Below are positions 1-5,170 of a stretch of DNA of 5,170 bases, piece by piece. The notes under the pieces were generated by a model. It made no database searches and was not told the origin of the DNA. It saw nothing but the letters and a program-made list of their open reading frames with translations. This DNA comes from Clostridia bacterium. GTDB lineage: Bacteria > Bacillota > Clostridia > Lachnospirales > Anaerotignaceae. Position 1 is the stretch's first letter; each line of letters opens with the position of its first letter. The position numbers were made by a program, and so were the translations under genes. The stretch covers positions 1 through 5,170 of the forward strand of contig CAAEMG010000015.1 of the NCBI GenBank assembly GCA_900757025.1. Reading direction: 5' to 3'.

Positions 1-2
1 AA

Positions 3-1391
3 GGCTGTAAAGACAAAGATGTTTCAAGGGCAGAATATTATGTTTATAAAATGCCCGAAGGCGAGTTTGATAAAAATAAAAGACCTGTTGTTGTGGGTTT
101 TGGCCCTGCGGGAATTTTTGCGTCACTTCTTTTGGCACAGCTTGGGCTTAAACCTGTTGTTTTTGAACGAGGATATGACGTTGACACAAGAACAGAGGAC
201 ATTGAAAAGTTTTTTTCCGGCGGAGAGCTTAACGAAAGAAGCAATGTTCAGTTTGGCGAAGGAGGAGCAGGAACTTTTTCCGACGGAAAGCTGACAACGA
301 GAATTAAAAACCCTGTATGCGGAAAAATAATGAGCGAGTTTGTTAAATTCGGTGCGCCTGAGGAAATTTTGTATGTTCATAATCCTCATATAGGAACGGA
401 CAAACTTAAAGGCGTTATAAAAAATATACGAGAAGAAATTATACGTCTTGGCGGCGAAGTTCATTTTGGCTGTACGGTAACGGATATATTCGGTGAAAAC
501 GGTAAACTTTGCGGCTTGGAAATTAACGGAAGTGAAAAATATAACTGCACAGATGCGGTTTTTTCAATAGGACACAGTGCAAGAGATACATTTGAGCTTT
601 TTTACAGAAAAAATATTCATCTTGAGGCAAAACCTTTTGCCGTCGGCGGCAGAATAGAGCATAAGCAGAAAATGATAAACGAGGCGCAGTATGGAAACGA
701 CGAATATGCCGAAAGCCTTGGTGCGGCTGAATATAAGCTGACATACACAACAAAAAGCGGCAGAGGAGTTTATACTTTTTGTATGTGCCCCGGTGGTCAT
801 GTTGTTGCGGCGGCAAGCGAAAAAGGCATGGTTGCCGTAAACGGAATGAGCTATCATGCCAGAGAAGGAGAAAATGCCAACAGCGCTCTTTTGGTTCAGA
901 TTAATCCGGAAGATTACGGAACAAAAACACCTCTTGACGGAATGTATTTTCAGCGTGAGCTTGAAAGAAAAGCCTTTGAAGAGGGCGGAAACAACTATAA
1001 TGCACCTTGCCAAAGAGTGGGAGATTTACTTAAAGGCAAAGAAAGCACAGCTTTGGGAGATGTTAAAAATACATACAGACCAAATGTTAAAGTCGGCTCT
1101 GTTGAAAATGTTTTTCCCGAATTTATTACAGAGGCAATGAAAGAGGCTATACCTCAAATGGGCAGAAGATTAAAAGGCTTTGACAGCGATGACGCAATAA
1201 TTACTGCTGTGGAAAGCCGAAGCAGTTCGCCTGTAAGAATAGTAAGAAGTCTTGAAAGCGGAGAAAGCATATCAATGGAAGGTCTTTATCCTTGCGGAGA
1301 AGGAGCCGGATATGCGGGAGGCATAATGTCGGCAGCTGTTGACGGAATTTATATAGCGGAAAAAATAGCGGAAAAATACAGAATAAAATAA
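3..1391 (+). CDS. FAD-dependent dehydrogenase, COG2509-type (5' end outside window)
   Basis: This is the C-terminal 462 residues of a probable cytoplasmic NAD(P)/FAD-dependent oxidoreductase. The frame is open to the window edge. An ATG at 51 exists, but the 16 residues before it (with a CKDKDV motif) look like family sequence, so the gene should start upstream. From family knowledge, full-length members have about 530 residues, so roughly 70-85 are missing. Counting from nt 3, the dinucleotide-binding loop GFGPAG is at residues 32-37. A GEGGAGTFSDGKL segment follows, then a CMCPGGH motif at 260-266. The FAD-domain ending PCGEGAGYAGG is at 430-440, followed by a helix typical of the flavoprotein C-terminus. 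These motifs fit the 'uncharacterised FAD-dependent dehydrogenase' family, whose substrate is not established. The gene converges on the activator gene and ends in a hairpin terminator three bases after the stop. No frameshift or missing motif is visible. Confidence 0.9.
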   Translation, partial: GCKDKDVSRAEYYVYKMPEGEFDKNKRPVVVGFGPAGIFASLLLAQLGLKPVVFERGYDVDTRTEDIEKFFSGGELNERSNVQFGEGGAGTFSDGKLTTRIKNPVCGKIMSEFVKFGAPEEILYVHNPHIGTDKLKGVIKNIREEIIRLGGEVHFGCTVTDIFGENGKLCGLEINGSEKYNCTDAVFSIGHSARDTFELFYRKNIHLEAKPFAVGGRIEHKQKMINEAQYGNDEYAESLGAAEYKLTYTTKSGRGVYTFCMCPGGHVVAAASEKGMVAVNGMSYHAREGENANSALLVQINPEDYGTKTPLDGMYFQRELERKAFEEGGNNYNAPCQRVGDLLKGKESTALGDVKNTYRPNVKVGSVENVFPEFITEAMKEAIPQMGRRLKGFDSDDAIITAVESRSSSPVRIVRSLESGESISMEGLYPCGEGAGYAGGIMSAAVDGIYIAEKIAEKYRIK

Positions 1392-1393
1392 AT

Positions 1394-1437
1394 AAAAATC
1401 AGCGTTGATACATTAATTTGTATGGCGCTGATTTTTT
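1394..1437. terminator. Bidirectional Rho-independent terminator
   Basis: An 11-bp perfect stem pairs 1394-1404 (AAAAATCAGCG) with 1426-1436 (CGCTGATTTTT). Inside it, a second 5-bp stem pairs 1408-1412 (ATACA) with 1419-1423 (TGTAT), closed by a six-base loop. On the plus strand the stem runs into T6-G-TT. On the minus strand it runs into TTTTTATTTATTTT. It lies between two convergent stop codons (1391 and 1453), so it probably ends transcription of both genes. Confidence 0.9.
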
Positions 1438-1452
1438 GTTGCAATAAGTTTT

Positions 1453-2217
1453 TTACATTCCGCTTTTCTTTTTGGCGACCATAGCCGCACCAACGGCACC
1501 GGCAAAACGTCCGTGTTCAAGAGGAAAAACTTCTGTGCCTATTTTTTCTCCCAAAATTTTGGCAAAATATTTTATTTCGGAAAGACCGCCTGTAAGCACA
1601 ATTTTGTCGGAATAAATTTTGTTTCGGCACATAAGGGCAACTTTTGACGCAACAGAATCGGCAACGGCAAATGCTATGTCCTGCTGTTCATGGCCTTCAC
1701 CTATATAGTTTATAACCTCCGTTTCGGCAAACACAGTGCAAAGAGAGCTTATTTTAAGATTTCCTCCTTTTTGAGCCAAATCAAAAAGCTCATCAATTTC
1801 AACGCCAAGCCTGTTTGCCATTATTTCAACAAATTTTCCTGTTCCTGCGGCACATTTGTCGTTCATTACAAAATCGGTAACTTTTCCGTTTAAAACGCTT
1901 ATAACTTTTGTGTCCTGTCCGCCAACGTCTATAACGGTACAGTTTTTGCCGAATATTTTTCCTGCACCTATTCCGTGGCAGGTTATTTCCGTTGCCGTAT
2001 AGTCGGCATAATAAACGGCTTTTCTTCCGTAGCCCGTTGCGGCAATTTTTACATTTTCGTCATTTACGTCTATTCCTTCGCAAAGAAGTCTTTTTTTAAT
2101 TTCTTCGGCTGTTTTTTTTCCGCTCCAGCCTGTGGGCAAAACGAATTTTAAATTTTTTTCGCCAACAACAACGGTTTTTGCCGCTGTTGAGCCTATATCT
2201 ATACCTACAAAAGTCAT
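1453..2217 (-). CDS. Acyl-CoA dehydratase activator ATPase (HgdC/BadF/BcrA family)
   Basis: This 254-residue protein matches the ASKHA-fold ATPases that activate 2-hydroxyacyl-CoA dehydratases or benzoyl-CoA reductases ('archerases'). In known members a homodimer holds one [4Fe-4S] cluster and couples ATP hydrolysis to injection of a low-potential electron into the partner enzyme. Visible motifs are phosphate loop 1 GIDIGSTAAK (residues 5-14), IDVGGQDTK (96-104), the adenosine-site LTGGLS (208-213) and GAVGAAM (240-246). Cluster ligands would be Cys122 in KCAAGTGKF and Cys160 in SSLCTVFAETE; the 38-residue spacing is close to that of HgdC. The frame is open to an ATG at 2286, but that extension runs through the predicted promoter. 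The ATG at 2217 is preceded by AAGGAG at seven bases and gives the usual family length; the ATG at 2223 is too close to that site. No dehydratase subunit gene is adjacent, so the substrate is unknown. Confidence 0.92.
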   Translation of the reverse strand: MTFVGIDIGSTAAKTVVVGEKNLKFVLPTGWSGKKTAEEIKKRLLCEGIDVNDENVKIAATGYGRKAVYYADYTATEITCHGIGAGKIFGKNCTVIDVGGQDTKVISVLNGKVTDFVMNDKCAAGTGKFVEIMANRLGVEIDELFDLAQKGGNLKISSLCTVFAETEVINYIGEGHEQQDIAFAVADSVASKVALMCRNKIYSDKIVLTGGLSEIKYFAKILGEKIGTEVFPLEHGRFAGAVGAAMVAKKKSGM

Positions 2218-2224
2218 TTTCATA

Positions 2225-2230
2225 CTCCTT
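2225..2230 (-). promoter_or_regulatory. Ribosome binding site deciding the activator start
   Basis: On the minus strand AAGGAG occupies 2230-2225. It lies seven bases before the ATG at 2217 but only one base before the in-frame ATG at 2223. The spacing therefore selects the 2217 start (MTFVGIDIG) and argues against the 23-residue longer reading from 2286. Confidence 0.85.
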
Positions 2231-2248
2231 TTTAATAAAGTCAGAATA

Positions 2249-2277
2249 AATGTATCATTGCATAATATTTTTGTCAA
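2249..2277 (-). promoter_or_regulatory. Sigma-A-type promoter of the activator gene
   Basis: On the minus strand a perfect -35 TTGACA (2277-2272) is followed after 17 bases by TACATT (2254-2249), which matches four of six -10 bases. A TG one base upstream of the -10 gives an extended -10 element (TGATACATT). Transcription would start near 2242 and leave a leader of about 25 bases carrying the AAGGAG site. This indicates that the activator is transcribed as its own unit. Confidence 0.65.
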
Positions 2278-2346
2278 ATAATTCATTTTAAGAAATTTGA
2301 AAGAATTAAGTTACAATTTATTAATATAAGCGTAATCTGCCTGTAA

Positions 2347-2375
2347 TTGTATTTAGCGGAATTTTATAGTAATAT
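2347..2375 (+). promoter_or_regulatory. Possible promoter for the secreted stalk protein
   Basis: TTGTAT (2347-2352), 17 bases and TAATAT (2370-2375) is one candidate pair; each box matches four of six consensus bases. Better -10 boxes exist nearby: TATAGT at 2365-2370, TATAAG at 2375-2380 and TAGAAT at 2383-2388. None of these has a good -35 at standard spacing. A promoter must lie between 2218 and about 2400, because the neighbouring gene is divergent, but the exact box is uncertain in such AT-rich sequence. Confidence 0.3.
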
Positions 2376-2417
2376 ATAAGCATAGAATAAGAAATTAAAG
2401 ATAATAGGTTTAAAAAT

Positions 2418-2425
2418 AAAGGAGG
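2418..2425 (+). promoter_or_regulatory. Strong ribosome binding site of the stalk protein
   Basis: AAAGGAGG (2418-2425) contains a near-complete anti-16S match and sits eight bases before the ATG at 2434. This is the strongest translation signal in the window and fits a well-expressed exported protein. Confidence 0.88.
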
Positions 2426-2433
2426 CAACCATT

Positions 2434-5145
2434 ATGAAAAAGAGTATTGCCATAATTTTATCGGCAGCCATGGCAGTAAGTGCAGTGCCTCAGGCGGCGT
2501 TTGCGTCAACAAAAAATTATGTTTCAAAAATTAAAAGCGTAAAGGTTGACGATGAATTTAATACATCAATTACAATGGATGAATTTAAAGGAACGGCATC
2601 GGGCCTTGAAAAGCAGACTGTAAAGCTTACACTTACAAATGCCGAATTTCTTGACAGCCAGACAAGCGGTTCGATTAAGGATTATGAAGATAATTTAAAC
2701 ACAGCAAAAGAAAATGTAACAAAAGCCCAGCGTGATTTGGCGGCGGCACAGCATGTTAAAACCGCTGCCGATAGTGATGTTGCTATGGCTCAGACAGTAT
2801 ATGACAGGGTTGTTGCAACAGAAGATGCATATAATTCAGCAAAAAAAGAATATGATAGTGCCAAATCAGCATATGATAGTGCCAAAACTGTTTGTGAGGA
2901 AAAAGTGACGGCTTATAATGCAAAAGAAGAAGCATTGAAAGCAGCTAAGGATGCTCTTACTAATATTGCTGCCGATGCAACAGAGGAAGATAAGACAAAG
3001 GCAGAAGAAGCGGTTAAAGCAGCAACGGCGGAGAGAGACTCTGCAAAAACAGCAATGGATACTGCAAAATCTGCACAAGATAGTCAAAAAAAGATATTGG
3101 ATGCGGCAGAAAGTAATTATGCACCAATGAAAAATGCAAAGGAAACTCTTGATGCGGCTAAAGCAGCCAAGACGAAAGCGGAAAATGACGTTACAACAGC
3201 ACAAGACAGCCTTAAAGCGGCGAAAGCAACTCTTTCAAGCTTGAATACAACCTCCGCAGTAGCCTATACAAAACTTTCAGATACACAGTATATGGCAGAG
3301 TTTTATGCAGGCGAAGGTTCAAGTGTTGTAATTAACCTTAACTGTAAAGCAAAAAAAGAGGGCGACGCAACTGTAACAGTAGAGGCTGTTGATGCGGTAG
3401 TATCAAGCCAGACTCTTAAAATTGCCAATGTTGTAGGCGGCTCAACAACTTCAACAATTTCGGACAAAACATCAATTACCGAAACAGGCGTTGAAATAAA
3501 CAATATTGTTGTAAATGAAACAACAGCCGGAACTCTTGAGAACGGAACACTTAAACTTCGTCTTACAAACGGTTTTCAGTTCAGAAGCGACAAAAAACCG
3601 AGTGTTGTTGTTTTCCCTACAAAGGGAAACAATGATTTGGAAGTAACATTTGATAAATTTGATAATGATTATCAAGATGCACTTTTCAAAGTAAGCGGTT
3701 CATCTTCAACAGCCTCTACAGTATCTTTCGGAAATTTATGGGTACTTTATGATGAAAAAGATACAAATGTCGGCAATGAATGTTCAATTACAGTTTCCGG
3801 CGCAGGCACAAACAGAGAAAGCATAAAGATTGGCGAAGCGTCAGATTATGGTGTAAACTTTAGAAAGAAGAAGAATTCCGAACTTCCTGTTTTCTATTCC
3901 GGTGCATATGACGATGATACGGATACAGTTAAAATGAAAATAAAAGAAGACATAACAAACAGCTGGCTTGAAAACAGAAAAACAAAAATAACATTTCCGG
4001 AAGGCGTTGAACCTATTTCCGTAGATATTAAGTCAAAGAAAAACTGCGATGTTGACGAAAGCAATTTTAAATTTGACGAAAATGACGTTACAATAAGCGG
4101 TGTTAAGAGAAAAGGCAGCGGAAAAATAGAAATGGAATTTACATTCACACTTTCAGTATCTCCCGAATTTATAGGCGATATAACGGCTGTTCTTTCAGGC
4201 TCGGCAGTAGGCGATGAAAAAGAAATAACCGTAGGTGAAGCAAGATTTCCTTTAAGTGTAAAAGCCGATGTTAATGAACTTCCTATAGACTACAGAAATA
4301 CAAAGGCAAGCGACATAGTTATTACGGAAGATGAAGCGGGCGTTCTTAAAAAAGGCAAAACCGTTTATATGGCTATAGACGGAATAAAATTTGACGGAAC
4401 ACCTACAGTTGAAGTTGAGGACGGAGATTTAAAAATTGAAAATGTAAAGGTAAAAGACGATAAAATTCAGTTTGACATAAAAACAGAATCTCAGAGAAAA
4501 GCGGGAAAAATAAGAATTTCAAACATTGAACTTTACATGGACAGAAGTCTTCCTTCCGGAAAATATGACCTTATGTTTGTGGCAAAGAATGAGGCAACAA
4601 ACAAAAACGGAAAATTTACACCTTCAAATGATGCCGTAATAAGAAACTATGGCGATGAAAATGAACAGGGTATATTTGATGTAGATGAACTTACCGTTGT
4701 TAAGGGATATGTAAATATAGTTACGGCTGGCCGTGACAGAGGAGATTCGACATTTACAACGAAGGTTAAAGTAACAATAGGTTCAAACAAAATAACTGTT
4801 GGAACACAGGAAATTGATGTTGATATTGATGTACCTGCATACATTTCAAACGGATATACAATGCTTCCAGTAAGAGCCGTAACGGAACTTCTTTCGGAAA
4901 GCGCCATAGTTAGATGGGACGACGCAACAAAGACGGTTACAATAGCTATGGGTCAGAGAATAGTAAATATGACTGTAGGCTCAAAGATGATGGTTATAAA
5001 CGGCGTAAATGTTGCTATGCAGTCTAAGTGTGAAATAACAGACAGCAGAGCATTTATTCCTCTCAGAGATTTAGGCTATGCCCTTGGTCTTAACGACAGC
5101 CAGATAAGCTGGGATGACGCAACAAAAACGGCTACACTCAATTAA
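2434..5145 (+). CDS. Secreted protein with coiled-coil insert, beta repeats and C-terminal stalk domain
   Basis: This is a 903-residue exported protein of unknown function. A Sec signal peptide covers residues 1-24 (basic MKK, hydrophobic core, AFA|S cleavage). Four beta-rich repeats follow, at about 28-78 plus 275-335, 346-480, 485-610 and 612-745. They share a loose pattern of E..AG.L..G then alternating hydrophobics, as in AGTLENG (365-371) and AGVLKKG (635-641). The first repeat is split by an Ala-rich coiled coil (about 80-271) with heptads such as YDSAKSA. Residues 778-903 form a Cu_amine_oxidN1/'stalk' domain (PF07833-like). It has two half-repeats: MLPVRAVTELL (810) with RWDDATKTVTI (827), and FIPLRDLGYAL (874) with SWDDATKTATL (892). 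Despite the domain name, no amine oxidase catalytic part is present. I see no LPXTG motif, C-terminal membrane helix or SLH repeats, so attachment to the wall is unexplained. A surface structural or adhesive role is inferred. The start is fixed by the strong AAAGGAGG site. Confidence 0.88.
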   Translation: MKKSIAIILSAAMAVSAVPQAAFASTKNYVSKIKSVKVDDEFNTSITMDEFKGTASGLEKQTVKLTLTNAEFLDSQTSGSIKDYEDNLNTAKENVTKAQRDLAAAQHVKTAADSDVAMAQTVYDRVVATEDAYNSAKKEYDSAKSAYDSAKTVCEEKVTAYNAKEEALKAAKDALTNIAADATEEDKTKAEEAVKAATAERDSAKTAMDTAKSAQDSQKKILDAAESNYAPMKNAKETLDAAKAAKTKAENDVTTAQDSLKAAKATLSSLNTTSAVAYTKLSDTQYMAEFYAGEGSSVVINLNCKAKKEGDATVTVEAVDAVVSSQTLKIANVVGGSTTSTISDKTSITETGVEINNIVVNETTAGTLENGTLKLRLTNGFQFRSDKKPSVVVFPTKGNNDLEVTFDKFDNDYQDALFKVSGSSSTASTVSFGNLWVLYDEKDTNVGNECSITVSGAGTNRESIKIGEASDYGVNFRKKKNSELPVFYSGAYDDDTDTVKMKIKEDITNSWLENRKTKITFPEGVEPISVDIKSKKNCDVDESNFKFDENDVTISGVKRKGSGKIEMEFTFTLSVSPEFIGDITAVLSGSAVGDEKEITVGEARFPLSVKADVNELPIDYRNTKASDIVITEDEAGVLKKGKTVYMAIDGIKFDGTPTVEVEDGDLKIENVKVKDDKIQFDIKTESQRKAGKIRISNIELYMDRSLPSGKYDLMFVAKNEATNKNGKFTPSNDAVIRNYGDENEQGIFDVDELTVVKGYVNIVTAGRDRGDSTFTTKVKVTIGSNKITVGTQEIDVDIDVPAYISNGYTMLPVRAVTELLSESAIVRWDDATKTVTIAMGQRIVNMTVGSKMMVINGVNVAMQSKCEITDSRAFIPLRDLGYALGLNDSQISWDDATKTATLN
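2850..2886 (+). repeat. 21-bp-period tandem repeat encoding coiled-coil heptads
   Basis: The 16-base word ATATGATAGTGCCAAA occurs identically at 2850-2865 and 2871-2886, a period of 21 bases or exactly one heptad. At protein level the preceding heptad is similar, giving YNSAKKE, YDSAKSA and YDSAKTV at residues 133-153. Only the last two share near-identical DNA, so this looks like a recent in-frame duplication of one heptad. Confidence 0.75.
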
Positions 5146-5162
5146 TTTCCATATATTTTTTT

Positions 5163-5167
5163 AGGAG
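5163..5167 (+). promoter_or_regulatory. Ribosome binding site for a gene beyond the window
   Basis: AGGAG at 5163-5167 follows the stalk-protein stop by 17 bases, with no hairpin terminator between. A start codon would be expected around 5173-5177, outside the window. The next plus-strand gene is therefore probably cotranscribed with the stalk protein. Confidence 0.55.
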
Positions 5168-5170
5168 AAC

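Noticed and set aside
19..294. Open frame of 91 codons at the left edge
   Set aside because: It overlaps the flavoprotein frame, which carries clear FAD motifs over the same bases, and it has no ribosome binding site or recognisable domain.
564..1013. 149-codon minus-strand open frame inside the flavoprotein gene
   Set aside because: It is antisense to conserved flavoprotein motifs such as CMCPGGH and has no family features of its own.
2830..2892. CRISPR-like or minisatellite array
   Set aside because: The 21-base periodicity is only two near-identical units plus one diverged unit, is in frame, and is explained by coiled-coil heptads.
2866..3204. Cys/Phe-rich 112-codon open frame on the minus strand
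   Set aside because: It is the antisense of the low-complexity Ala/Lys coiled coil; its unusual composition is a by-product of that repeat-like coding sequence.
4765..5145. Copper amine oxidase enzyme
   Set aside because: Only the N-terminal-type PF07833-like domain is present; no catalytic domain or topaquinone-site motif occurs, so the domain name does not imply oxidase activity.
5149..5162. Run of seven T after the stalk gene as a terminator
   Set aside because: No stem-loop precedes the T-run, and a ribosome binding site follows immediately, so readthrough is more likely.

Overview
The window holds two complete genes and the 3' part of a third. The DNA is AT-rich, with strong AGGAGG-type ribosome binding sites and frequent AGA arginine codons. 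It also carries an oxygen-sensitive dehydratase-activator family and a secreted protein with a Cu_amine_oxidN1 ('stalk') domain. Together these point to an anaerobic, low-GC Gram-positive bacterium of the class Clostridia. Genus cannot be read from this stretch.

Layout: (1) About 3-1391, plus strand: the C-terminal 462 residues of a COG2509-type FAD-dependent dehydrogenase, whose beginning lies before the window. (2) 1394-1437: a strong hairpin terminator that appears to serve both converging genes. (3) 1453-2217, minus strand: a 254-residue ATPase of the 2-hydroxyacyl-CoA dehydratase activator (HgdC/BadF/BcrA-type) family, with its own recognisable promoter. (4) 2218-2433: an AT-rich divergent intergenic region with promoters in both directions. 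(5) 2434-5145, plus strand: a 903-residue secreted multidomain protein. It has a signal peptide, immunoglobulin-like beta repeats, a long Ala-rich coiled coil and a C-terminal stalk domain. (6) 5146-5170: a short gap ending in a Shine-Dalgarno sequence, so another plus-strand gene probably starts just past the edge.

The three genes do not form one operon. The first two converge and the last two diverge, and no shared pathway is evident. The most interesting structural feature is in the secreted protein. Its roughly 190-residue coiled coil appears to be inserted inside the first beta repeat, with two nearly equal helical arms around a turn, which would suit a projecting antiparallel rod. The second is the activator ATPase, which keeps both cluster cysteines but has no dehydratase gene beside it. 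I found no CRISPR array, mobile element, RNA gene or obvious defence system.
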